Shown in pieces: positions 23,886-35,090 of a stretch of DNA of 64,000 bases. The stretch's first letter is position 1. Every line of letters begins with the position of its first letter. Position numbers and translations under genes: made by a program. The notes beneath the pieces were generated by a model that saw only the letters and a list, made by a program, of their open reading frames with translations, was not told the origin of the DNA and searched no databases. Origin of the DNA: Kitasatospora acidiphila (GTDB taxonomy: Bacteria > Actinomycetota > Actinomycetes > Streptomycetales > Streptomycetaceae); contig NZ_VIGB01000003.1 of NCBI RefSeq assembly GCF_006636205.1, positions 7,008,501 to 7,072,500 on the forward strand, read 5' to 3'.

Positions 23886-24694
23886 TCCCGGGCTTGCGCG
23901 ATCCGGGCCCGGGCCTTCTCCACCTGGGCCTGGGTCGCGCTGTCCAGGAACCGCAGCAGCTCGACCGGGAACGGCAGCACCAGCGTGGAGTTCTTCTCGG
24001 CGGCCACCTCCACCACCGTCTGCAGCAGTCGCAGCTGGAGCGCGGCCGGGGTGGCGCTCATGATGTCGGCCGCCGCGGAGAGCTGCTTGCTGGCCTGGAA
24101 CTCGCCGTCCGCGGTGATGATCCGGGCCCGCCGCTCACGGTCGGCCTCGGCCTGCCGGGCCATCGAGCGCTTCATCGACTCGGGCAGCGCGACGTCCTTG
24201 ATCTCCACGCGGTCGATCTCGATGCCCCAACCCAGCGCCGGACTGTCCAACATCAGCTCCAGACCCTGGTTGATCGGCTCACGGTTGGCCAGCAGGTCGT
24301 CCAGCTCGCTCTTGCCGATGATCGACCGCAGCGAGGTCTGGGCGACCTGGGAGATGGCGAACTGGTAGTCCTGCACATTGACGGTGGCCTTCACCGGGTC
24401 GACCACCTTGAAGTACACCACCGCGTCGACCCGGACCGTCACGTTGTCCCTGGTGATGCCCTCCTGGGCCGGCACCGGCATGGTGACGATCTGCACGTTC
24501 ACCCGGCGCAGCCGGTCGGCCACCGGCATCAGCATCACCAGGCCCGGCGGGCGGAGCTGCTCGCGGACCTTGCCGAACCGGAACACCACCCCGCGCTGCC
24601 ACTGCTGGACCACGCGCACACTCGTCGAGGCCACCAACGCGCTGAGCACGACCACTGCGACCAGCACTCCGACGACCACATCCAGGACCACCAT
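23708..24694 (-). CDS. Slipin / SPFH (band 7) family membrane protein
   Basis: The 328-residue protein has one N-terminal membrane segment (VVLDVVVGVLVAVVVLSAL), then the band 7 domain with RGVVFRFGKVREQLRPPGLVMLMP, GITRDNVTVRVDAVVYFKVV and MARQAEADRERRARIITADGE. Stomatin-like proteins form membrane microdomains and scaffold other proteins. The C-terminal 65 residues are proline/alanine/aspartate-rich repeats (PPPDTPSLDTASLDTPLPD). The ATG at 24694 is used. A DasR-like palindrome lies about 110 bases upstream on this strand. Confidence 0.88.
   Translation of the reverse strand: MVVLDVVVGVLVAVVVLSALVASTSVRVVQQWQRGVVFRFGKVREQLRPPGLVMLMPVADRLRRVNVQIVTMPVPAQEGITRDNVTVRVDAVVYFKVVDPVKATVNVQDYQFAISQVAQTSLRSIIGKSELDDLLANREPINQGLELMLDSPALGWGIEIDRVEIKDVALPESMKRSMARQAEADRERRARIITADGEFQASKQLSAAADIMSATPAALQLRLLQTVVEVAAEKNSTLVLPFPVELLRFLDSATQAQVEKARARIAQARDQVEEAAPPAPPAPPVEEAAPPAPVEAPPPDTPSLDTASLDTPLPDTPPLDAAKPGPRR
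23738..23830. repeat. Short repeats where two convergent genes overlap
   Basis: Imperfect 15-18-bp units around GTGTCCAGCGACG repeat about five times. Read on the plus strand they encode the SSDGVSGG tail of the permease, and on the minus strand the DTPSLDT tail of the slipin. Confidence 0.7.
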
Positions 24695-24800
24695 GGCGTC
24701 ACCTCGGCCACTCCCGGTTACCGGACTTCCAGGGTAAGTCCGGTGGCGGGCCGATGCGGGCCCCCGAAGGCGGGCCCTCGACAGGCTGCCGCGGCCCGGT

Positions 24801-24816
24801 AGTGGTCTAGACCCTT
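24801..24816 (-). promoter_or_regulatory. DasR-like operator upstream of the slipin gene
   Basis: AGTGGTCTAGACCCTT resembles the Streptomyces dre consensus ACTGGTCTAGACCACT, with the TGGTCTAGACC core intact. A second half-like palindrome GGTCTGGACC follows at 24827-24836. On the minus strand TATCCT (24821-24826 complement) could be a -10 box just upstream, so binding would block the slipin promoter. DasR represses genes for chitin and GlcNAc use. The site is a sequence match only. Confidence 0.55.
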
Positions 24817-24926
24817 GACAGGATACGGTCTGGACCGGTGCACTGGTCCGGGCCGATGGCCGGCGGCTGCCCGGCGCCGGTCATCGGCCGTCCCCTACAA
24901 GGGAATTGACGCCGCGTCACGCCGTG

Positions 24927-25952
24927 TCAGTCGCGCGAGGAGTCACCCTTGCCGTCGGCGTCATGGTCCTCGCGGTCCTCGCCGTCGGTCTCGCCGTCCT
25001 CGTCCTCGTCCTCGCCGTCGTCCTCGGCCGACCCGTCGCCGGGAGCGGACGCGTCCCCCGACCGCCCGGTGCTGGCCCGGCCGCCGCTCGGCTTCTCGCC
25101 GCCCGGCCCCTGGTTGTCCCGCCGCCGCAGATAGCGCTCGAACTCGCGGGCGATCGCCTCGCCGCTGGCCTCCGGCAGCTCCGCGGTGTCCTGGGCCTCC
25201 TCCAGCTGCTGCACGTACTCGGCCACCTCGCTGTCCTCGGCGGCCAGTTGGTCCACGCCCAGCTGCCAGGCCCGGGCATCCTCGGGCAGCTCGCCCGGCG
25301 GGATCCGCAGATCCAGCAAGTCCTCCAGCTTGTTCAGCAGCGCCAGGCTGGCCTTGGGGTTGGGCGGCTGCGCCACGTAGTGCGGCACCGCGGCCCAGAG
25401 CGTCACGGCCGGCACGCCCGCGTGCGCGAACGCCTCCTGCAGCACCCCGACGATCCCGGTCGGGCCCTCGTAGCGGCTCTCCTCCAGATCCAGCCGACGG
25501 GCCAGCGCGGCGTCCGAGGTGACCCCGCTGACCGGCACCGGACGGGTGTGCGGGGTGTCGCCGAGCAGCGCACCCAGGATCACCACCAGCTCGATGCCCA
25601 GCTCGTGCGCCAGGCCGAGCAGCTCGTTGCAGAACGACCGCCACCGCATGCTGGGCTCGATCCCGCGCACCAGCACCAGATCCCGGGTGGTCGGCTCGGT
25701 CACCCGGACCACCGACAGCCGGGTGGTCGGCCAGGTGATCCGCCGCACCTTGCCGTCCATCCAGATCGTCGGCCGGTTGACCTGGAAGTCGTAATAGTCC
25801 TCGGCATCAAGGGCGGTGAACACCTTGCCGCCCCAGGTCTCGTCCAGATGACCCACCGCCGTGGAGGCGGCATCGCCCGCGTCGTTCCAGCCCTCGAAGG
25901 CACAGACCATGACCGGGTCGATCAACTCGGGAACATCTTCCAGCTCGATCAC
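24927..25952 (-). CDS. PAC2 family protein
   Basis: This 341-residue protein starts at GTG 25952 (VIELEDVPELIDPVMVCAFEGWNDAGDAAS), with GGAGGGAGA upstream. It has the PAC2 domain, with MRWRSFCNELLGLAHELGIE, GALLGDTPHTRPVPV and LWAAVPHYVAQPPNPKASL. PAC2 proteins are related to the proteasome assembly chaperone 2 and are widespread in actinobacteria; a proteasome locus is present 20 kb away, but no direct link is shown. The C-terminus after the coiled-coil-like EEAQDTAELPEASGEAIARE is a long Asp/Glu/Gly-rich tail. Confidence 0.88.
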   Translation of the reverse strand: MIELEDVPELIDPVMVCAFEGWNDAGDAASTAVGHLDETWGGKVFTALDAEDYYDFQVNRPTIWMDGKVRRITWPTTRLSVVRVTEPTTRDLVLVRGIEPSMRWRSFCNELLGLAHELGIELVVILGALLGDTPHTRPVPVSGVTSDAALARRLDLEESRYEGPTGIVGVLQEAFAHAGVPAVTLWAAVPHYVAQPPNPKASLALLNKLEDLLDLRIPPGELPEDARAWQLGVDQLAAEDSEVAEYVQQLEEAQDTAELPEASGEAIAREFERYLRRRDNQGPGGEKPSGGRASTGRSGDASAPGDGSAEDDGEDEDEDGETDGEDREDHDADGKGDSSRD

Positions 25953-26065
25953 CCAGCGTCTCCCTCCGCGCGTGGAACGCCTCGTTCCACGGACCCTACC
26001 TGCCCAGCCTACGGGCTTTGATGCCCCTCGGGTTCCGGCTTCGGCAACTGCGCCGGCCGCCCCCG

Positions 26066-26866
26066 TCAGGGCTCGTACTGGAACGGGGTGGTGACGCTCA
26101 GTGCGGTGAAACCGAGCCGCTCCAGGATCGGCCGGCTGGTCTCGCGGGCGTCCACCTGCAGATAGCGGTAACCGCGGGCAACCGCCTGCGTCGCACGGTG
26201 TGCGACCAGGGCCCGGTAGATGCCGCGCCCGCGCCAGGCGGGCACCGTGCCGCCGCCCCACAGGCCGGCGAACGAGACGCCCGGCAGGGTCTCCATCCGG
26301 GCCCCGCTGATCGGCTCGTCCCCGGCCATCGCCACCACCACGCTGAGTGTCTGCGGCGCCTCGGCCAGCCGGGCCAGCAGCTGGTCCGCCATCCCCGCGG
26401 CCCGGTCCGGCTCGCCGAAGGCCCGCGCCTGGGCCTCGCCGAGCAGCCGGATGCCGGCCTCGTCGGTCTCGGTGCGCAGCCACACCCCCTCCGGCAGCAC
26501 CACCGGCACGGCCTGGGCGGCGCTCTCGGCCACCATCAGGGTCTCCGGCTCCTCGGCGACCAGGCCGGCCGCGCGCAGCCGGTCGGCCAGGTCGGCCGGT
26601 CGGTCGTGGCTGTAGTGCTTCCACTCGAAGGCCCGGCCGCGCTCGCCGAAGTAGCGCAGCTGCTCGGCGATCGCGGCGTCCGCCCCGGCCTCGTCCAGGC
26701 CGGACCAGAGCACCGCCGACCAGCCGAGCTCGCCGCCGTCCTGCCGGACCACCCCGCCGGCCCGGTCGACCACCGCCCCCACACCGTCCGGCGCCACCTC
26801 GCGGCGCAGCTCGCGGTCGTACTGCTCCAGCACCCGCTGCTTGTCCATCACCTGCTGCTCGTCCAT
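26066..26866 (-). CDS. GNAT-family N-acetyltransferase
   Basis: The 266-residue protein has its acetyl-CoA site in the C-terminal half: ISGARMETLPGVSFAGLWGGGTVPAWRGRGIYRALVAHR, where RGRGIY fits the Q/RxxGxG/A loop, then LQVDARETSRPILERLGF. The N-terminal half is a degenerate second GNAT-like domain. Substrate is unknown. It is transcribed toward the PAC2 gene, about 110 bases away. Confidence 0.88.
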   Translation of the reverse strand: MDEQQVMDKQRVLEQYDRELRREVAPDGVGAVVDRAGGVVRQDGGELGWSAVLWSGLDEAGADAAIAEQLRYFGERGRAFEWKHYSHDRPADLADRLRAAGLVAEEPETLMVAESAAQAVPVVLPEGVWLRTETDEAGIRLLGEAQARAFGEPDRAAGMADQLLARLAEAPQTLSVVVAMAGDEPISGARMETLPGVSFAGLWGGGTVPAWRGRGIYRALVAHRATQAVARGYRYLQVDARETSRPILERLGFTALSVTTPFQYEP

Positions 26867-26928
26867 GCCCGCACCCCAACACCTGCCGGTCGGCGCGGCA
26901 ACCGGATTTCCGCGGGCCCGCGCGCGGG

Positions 26929-27627
26929 TCAGACCCCGATGACGGCCGCCAGCACCGCCGCGGTGTCCCGCAGGTCGGGCAGCACCACATCGGCGCCTGC
27001 GGCCGCCAGCTCCGCGGCCGACACCATCCCGGTGGCCACCGCGACCGCCCGGGCGCCCACCGCCTGGGCGGTCGTCACATCGCGCACCGTGTCCCCGATG
27101 ATCACCGTCTCGCTGCCCCGGAACCGGCGGCCCAGCACCCGCTCGGCCCGTGCCCAGGCATGGGCGGGCAGGTCGGTGCGCTCATAGGCGTCGTCGCCGT
27201 AGGCGCCCAGCCGCAGGTCCAGGTGTTCCGTCAAGTCGAAGGCGGCCAGCTTCAGTTCGGCCAGCACCAGGAGGTTCCCGGTCAGCACCGACTGCCGCAC
27301 TCCGCCGTGGGTGGCCAGCGCGCGCAGCGCCTCGCGGGCGCCGGGCAGCGCATGGCCCTCGTCGGCCAGATCGGCGGCCCGGTCCTGCATCTCCGCCACC
27401 AGCAGGTCCAGGTAGCCGGCCAGCAGCCCGTCGCCCGGATCCAGGTCGTGCGCCCGCAGCAGCTCGGTGGCGGCGGCCGTCTCGGTGCGGCCGTAGTAGC
27501 TCCAACTACGGGTCAGCGGCAGCCCGGTGGCGCGCTGGAAGGCGGCGGCGACGGCGCGCCTGGCCACCGTGCCGCCGTCGATCAAGGTGTGGTCGATGTC
27601 CCACAGCACCAGCAGCTCGCGTTCCAT
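26929..27627 (-). CDS. HAD-family hydrolase
   Basis: This 232-residue phosphatase-like protein starts MERELLVLWDIDHTLIDGGTV. The nucleophile motif DIDHTLID keeps both aspartates but has His in place of the usual Gly. Motif II is in VRQSVLTGNLLVLAELKL and the acid pair is in VIIGDTVRDVTTAQAVGA. The cap is the helical type found in phosphoglycolate phosphatases. Substrate is unknown. It lies upstream of the GNAT gene on the same strand. Confidence 0.88.
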   Translation of the reverse strand: MERELLVLWDIDHTLIDGGTVARRAVAAAFQRATGLPLTRSWSYYGRTETAAATELLRAHDLDPGDGLLAGYLDLLVAEMQDRAADLADEGHALPGAREALRALATHGGVRQSVLTGNLLVLAELKLAAFDLTEHLDLRLGAYGDDAYERTDLPAHAWARAERVLGRRFRGSETVIIGDTVRDVTTAQAVGARAVAVATGMVSAAELAAAGADVVLPDLRDTAAVLAAVIGV

Positions 27628-27822
27628 GGCCCCTCCGATCCCCGATGGCCGCCCCTCACCGCGGCCCCCCAGCCCCGATCATCGCGCACCGCGGCCACCG
27701 CCGCCCCCGACGGCGCGCTGGCGAGCCGCGGCTTTGCCCGACGACCAACAGGCTGCTGGATCCCGTGATGCCGATCCGGCGATGACATCGAAATTCGACG
27801 AGAATCGAACTATCGTGGCCGC

Positions 27823-28464
27823 ATGACGACTTCCGACCAGACTGCCACGACTCAGAACGGCCCGACCAAGGTCGACTTCTACTTCGACCCGATCTGCCCC
27901 TTCGCCTGGATCACCTCCCGCTGGATCCTGGAGGTCGAGAAGGAGCGCGACCTCGACCTGACCTTCAAGGTGATGAGCCTGTCGGTGCTCAACTCCGGGC
28001 GTGACGACCTGCCCGAGCAGTACCGCGACCTGCTGCAGCGCGGCTGGGGCCCGGTGCGGGTCTGCATCGCCGCGGCCGAGCAGCACGGCGTCGGGGTGCT
28101 GCGCGACCTCTACACCGCGCTCGGCACCCGGATCCACAACGGGGACAACAAGGACTACCAGGTGGTGATCAAGGAGGCCCTCGCCGAGGTCGGCCTGCCG
28201 GCCGAGCTGGCGGCGGCGGCCGACGGCACCGACTGGGACGAGGCGCTCAAGCGCAGCCACCACGAGGGCATGGACCCGGTCGGCGAGGACGTCGGCACCC
28301 CGACCATCCACATCGACGGGGTGGCGTTCTTCGGCCCGGTGCTCACCGCGATCCCGCGCGGCGAGGAGGCCGTCAAGCTCTTCGACGGCGCCCGCCTGCT
28401 GGCGAGCTACCCGAAGTTCTTCGAGATGAAGCGGACCCGCACCGGGGACCTCGACTTCAGCTGA
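27823..28464 (+). CDS. DsbA-family protein, mycothiol-dependent nitroreductase (Rv2466c) type
   Basis: The 213-residue protein has a thioredoxin-like fold with the active-site region KVDFYFDPICPFAWITSRWI. The mycobacterial relative Rv2466c uses a CPWC pair and mycothiol as reductant. Here the second cysteine is alanine (CPFA), so it is a one-cysteine form that would resolve through a small thiol. Motif GTPTIHIDG contains the usual cis-proline. The start lies six bases after a -10-like TATCGT, and no ribosome binding site is seen, so it may be leaderless. The mycothiol gene mshC is 5.7 kb away. Confidence 0.88.
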   Translation: MTTSDQTATTQNGPTKVDFYFDPICPFAWITSRWILEVEKERDLDLTFKVMSLSVLNSGRDDLPEQYRDLLQRGWGPVRVCIAAAEQHGVGVLRDLYTALGTRIHNGDNKDYQVVIKEALAEVGLPAELAAAADGTDWDEALKRSHHEGMDPVGEDVGTPTIHIDGVAFFGPVLTAIPRGEEAVKLFDGARLLASYPKFFEMKRTRTGDLDFS

Positions 28465-28515
28465 ACCCCTGCTGGGAAGGCCCGGCGGCGTGCGTGCCGC
28501 CGGGCCCGTCGCGCG

Positions 28516-29325
28516 TCAGCCGGCCAGCTCCGCGGCGAGGAAGGCCACCGTGCGCTCCACCAGGGCCGGCACCTCGGGGTAGCCCTCGAAGGCGTGCTCC
28601 GCGCCGGGCACCGGCACCAGCTCGGACCGCCCGCCGGCGGCCAGCAGCGCCTGGTGCAGCCGCTCGCTGTGGGCCGGCGCGACGATGGTGTCGGCCGTGC
28701 CGTGCAGCAGCAGGAACGGCGGCGGATCGGCCGGCACTTGGGCCACCGGGCTTGCCAGGGCGACGAGTTCGGGCAGGTCGACCGGGCGGCCGCCGAGCAG
28801 TCGGCCCTCCGAGGAGTCGGCCTGCTCCGGGTGGCGCACCGCCATGTCGGTGATCGGGCACCAGCCGGCCACCGCCCGCACCGCGCCGTCCGCGAAGGCG
28901 GCCAGCGCGGCGATCGCGCCGCCCGCCGACTCGCCCCAGAAGCCGATCCGCCCGGCGTCCAGGCCGAGTTGCCCGGCGTTGCGCCGCAGGAACGCCAACG
29001 CCGCCTGGGCATCCTCCAGTTGGGCCGGGAACCGGGCCTCACCGGAGAGCCGGTAGTCGATGGTGGCCACCGCCAGCCCGGCCCGGGTCGCGGCCCGCCA
29101 GAACGCGTCCGGCGTCAACGCCTCGGACGGGTAGCGCCGGTCGCCCCACTGGAACCCGCCGCCGTGCACCCAGGCCACCACCGGCGCGGGCCCGGGGCCC
29201 GGGGGAACGCGCAGGTCGAGCAGTAGCGGCCGGAAGCCCCGCAACTCGGCGTACGCCAGGCCCTCGTACACCTGTCCGCCGTCGTCGGTCTGACGCGGCG
29301 TCACCATCGAGAGGTCGTCAGTCAT
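28516..29325 (-). CDS. Alpha/beta hydrolase, hormone-sensitive-lipase type
   Basis: The 269-residue esterase has the oxyanion motif WVHGGGFQWGD, the nucleophile elbow FWGESAGGAIAAL (Ser in GESAG), the aspartate in LLLHGTADTIV and the histidine in PGAEHAFEGYPEV. These match the family of acetyl-esterases with the HGGG motif. There is no signal peptide, so it is probably cytoplasmic. The substrate cannot be told from sequence. Start is ATG at 29325. A secreted GH18-like gene lies immediately upstream on the same strand (16 bases away). Confidence 0.9.
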   Translation of the reverse strand: MTDDLSMVTPRQTDDGGQVYEGLAYAELRGFRPLLLDLRVPPGPGPAPVVAWVHGGGFQWGDRRYPSEALTPDAFWRAATRAGLAVATIDYRLSGEARFPAQLEDAQAALAFLRRNAGQLGLDAGRIGFWGESAGGAIAALAAFADGAVRAVAGWCPITDMAVRHPEQADSSEGRLLGGRPVDLPELVALASPVAQVPADPPPFLLLHGTADTIVAPAHSERLHQALLAAGGRSELVPVPGAEHAFEGYPEVPALVERTVAFLAAELAG

Positions 29326-29340
29326 GCGCAGCAGCGTAGA

Positions 29341-30386
29341 TCAACTCAGGCACCAGTCCTGCCGGTAGGACGCCCAATCCTGTTCGCTGGCCGAGAAGTC
29401 CGCGTAGACGGCCACTCCGAAGGCCTGCCGGCCCGGCGACTGCCGGCTCAGCCCCAGCCGCACCCCGCGTATCGCCGCCGGCACGGTCTCCGCCGAGCCG
29501 CGGTGCCCCCACTCGTCGGCGTAGTAGGCGGGCAGGCCCATCAGCAAGTCCACTGATTCCGGAGTGACTTGGAGCGCCAGCTCGGTCTGCTGGGCGACAT
29601 AGCCGCCGTACAGCGAGGGCAGTGGCATCGCGGTGTCGTAGGACATCACCGCGACCTGCTCCACCCTGCGGGTCACCTGCCCGAAGTAGTCCTGCGACCA
29701 CCACTTCGGGTGGCCGGTCAACGACCCTGCCGCGGCGTGCAGTTGGGGGAGGGGGTCGATCTGCGGGGCCGCCACCGAGAGCGGTGCGCCGCGGGCCGCC
29801 GTCACCGCGTGCACCTGGTCGAGCAGCGTCAGGAAGCCGGGTGAGCCGGACTGCACCGGCTCCAGGTCGAAGTGCACCCCGTCGAAGCCGGCGTCCAGCA
29901 CCTGCCTGGCCGCACCGGTGATCCGCTCCCGCACCGCCGGGTCGTCCAGGTGCAGCCCGGCCGGCTTCTCGGGGCCACCACGTCACCGAGCCAGGCCTGC
30001 ACCCGCACCCCGGGCAGCTCCCGGTGCACCGCGTCCACCAGCTGCCGCGCCTGCGGATACCGCTCGGCCGGCAGCGAGCCGTCGTCCGACAGCGGCCCGG
30101 CGTGCACGAAGACGTCCCGGATGCCGCCGCGCAGCAGCTGCGGCAGGCCCGCCAGATCGGCCGGCCCCTTGCGCCCGTCCACCCAGGCGTGCCCCAGCCA
30201 GGCGGCGTCCCGGCCCCGGCTGCGGGCCTGCGCGGCCGGGGTGCCGCTGTCGGCCCGGCGCAGCGCCAGACCGGCCGCCGCGACCGGCAGCACCAGTAGC
30301 GCGGCCAGCACCGCCGCGACCACCGCCAGGCGCCGTCGACGCCGCGCAATCCACGCGCGGACCTGCCGCAATACCGGCACGAACAT
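29341..30386 (-). pseudogene. Secreted GH18-like protein, interrupted by one missing C/G
   Basis: From ATG 30386 (MFVPVLRQVRAWIARRRRRL, AGGGGGG upstream) the product has a membrane segment and reads ISTGLP-like barrel strands to VQAWLGDVVAP at about 29975. There the plus-strand run GGGG (29971-29974) seems to lack one base; with it the sequence continues EKPAGLHLDDPAVRERITGA and then LDAGFDGVHFDLEPVQSGSP, QVAVMSYDTAMP and LLMGLPAYYADEWGHRG to the stop at 29341. DGVHFDLEP resembles the DxxDxDxE motif of family 18 glycosidases, though two acids differ. Restored length is about 348 residues. A sequence error is likelier than true loss. Confidence 0.75.
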
Positions 30387-30461
30387 CCATCCCCCCTCAC
30401 TCGAACGGCCCACCATGCGGGACGCTCTACGACGCCGGCCGCTGAGCCGGATACCCTGGCC

Positions 30462-30510
30462 GGGTGCGTCCCCGTTCGGGGGGACCGCATAGCCGACAGC
30501 CGTCGCACCC
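30462..30510 (+). promoter_or_regulatory. Compact structured leader before metH
   Basis: GGGTGCG (30462-30468) pairs with CGCACCC (30504-30510), which ends directly before the ribosome binding site AGGGAG. Inside is a second stem, GTCCCC with GGGGAC. A -10-like TACCCT at 30452-30457 would start the transcript at about the first G of the outer stem. The layout suggests a regulator of translation start. I recall a candidate 'Streptomyces-metH' RNA motif described upstream of such genes; I have not matched it. Confidence 0.5.
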
Positions 30511-30523
30511 AGGGAGATGCCCC

Positions 30524-34027
<3,504 letters not shown>

Positions 34028-34118
34028 CCCGCTCATCACGTCCCCTTCGCTGAACTGCGCGTATGCTGTATGGCCCCCGTCTTCCCGGGCGGGGGCCCAG
34101 CGCGAAGGGGAGTGCCGC

Positions 34119-34823
34119 ATGACCACGGTCGACACCACCACCACGGCCCTCGGCGAGGGCGGCCCCAGCGGGTTGCAGGCGGTGCTGGTCGACATGGACG
34201 GCACCCTGGTGGACACCGAGGACTACTGGTGGCAGGCGGAGTCCACGCTCTTCGCCGAACTCGGCCACCCGCTCGACGACACCCACCGGGCCCAGCTGGT
34301 CGGCGGCCCGATGACCCGGGTGATCGACTACCTGCTCGGCCTCACCGGGCTGGAGATCAGCCCGGCGGAGCTGGCCGACCGGATCAACGGCCGGTTCGTC
34401 GAGCTGCTGGACGGCGGCGCGCCGCTGATGCCCGGCGCGGCCGAGCTGCTCGCCCTGCTGCGCGAGCACGCCATCCCGGCCGCGCTGGTCTCCGCCTCGC
34501 ACCGGCGGATCATCGACCTGGTGCTGAAGAACCTCGGCGACCACCCGTTCGCCTTCTCGGTGGCCGGCGACGAGGTGGCCAGGACCAAGCCCAACCCGGA
34601 CCCGTACCTGGTGGCCGCCGCCCGGTTCGGCGCCGACCCGGCGCGCTGCGTGGTGATCGAGGACGCCCCGCTCGGCGTGCAGGCCGGCGAGGCGGCCGGC
34701 TGCCCGGTGATCGCGGTGCCCTCGGTGGCCCCGGTGCCGGCGGCGCCCGGCCGGGTGGTGCTGGGCTCGCTCGCCGAGCTGGACCTGGAGCTGCTGCGCT
34801 CACTGGTCCCGGCACAGGTGTGA
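34119..34823 (+). CDS. HAD-family hydrolase, beta-phosphoglucomutase-like
   Basis: The 234-residue protein has the full HAD set: nucleophile AVLVDMDGTLVDTEDYWW, threonine/serine motif PAALVSASHRRIID, lysine in VARTKPNPDPYLVAAARFG, and the acids in CVVIEDAPLGVQAGEAAGC. The helical cap and the ST-DTE pattern place it near beta-phosphoglucomutase and sugar or riboflavin-intermediate phosphatases. It follows metH by 91 bases on the same strand but appears to have its own ribosome binding site (AAGGGGAG). Substrate is unknown. Confidence 0.9.
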   Translation: MTTVDTTTTALGEGGPSGLQAVLVDMDGTLVDTEDYWWQAESTLFAELGHPLDDTHRAQLVGGPMTRVIDYLLGLTGLEISPAELADRINGRFVELLDGGAPLMPGAAELLALLREHAIPAALVSASHRRIIDLVLKNLGDHPFAFSVAGDEVARTKPNPDPYLVAAARFGADPARCVVIEDAPLGVQAGEAAGCPVIAVPSVAPVPAAPGRVVLGSLAELDLELLRSLVPAQV

Positions 34824-35090
34824 TGCTCGTCTCGTTGCGATCCCCTGGACGGGACGTCAGCTCTCTGCCGTACCCGGCAAAACAGGACAGAGCTGGCAAC
34901 TCGTCGACTGCGGTGATCTTTGATGCGAAAGCGTGTCCGCTGACCGGTCGGCCGCTCGCCCACGATGTGGCAGGCTGCTGCGGTCTGTCCTGAACGCCAT
35001 GGCAGCCCGCCGACCGGCCTCCACCCGCGGCCCCGGCCCTCGGCTGCCCACCGGCAGCCCTCGGCCGGCCACCGCACGGAGAAGGAACGC

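Noticed and set aside
21287..24802. Long plus-strand frame spanning mshC, the permease and the slipin
   Set aside because: It crosses three real genes and two terminators in the wrong frame and is Arg/Gly/Pro-rich.
30387..30523. Cobalamin riboswitch before metH
   Set aside because: The space is only about 140 bases, shared with a divergent gene, and no B12-box sequence is visible; only a small two-stem structure is supported.
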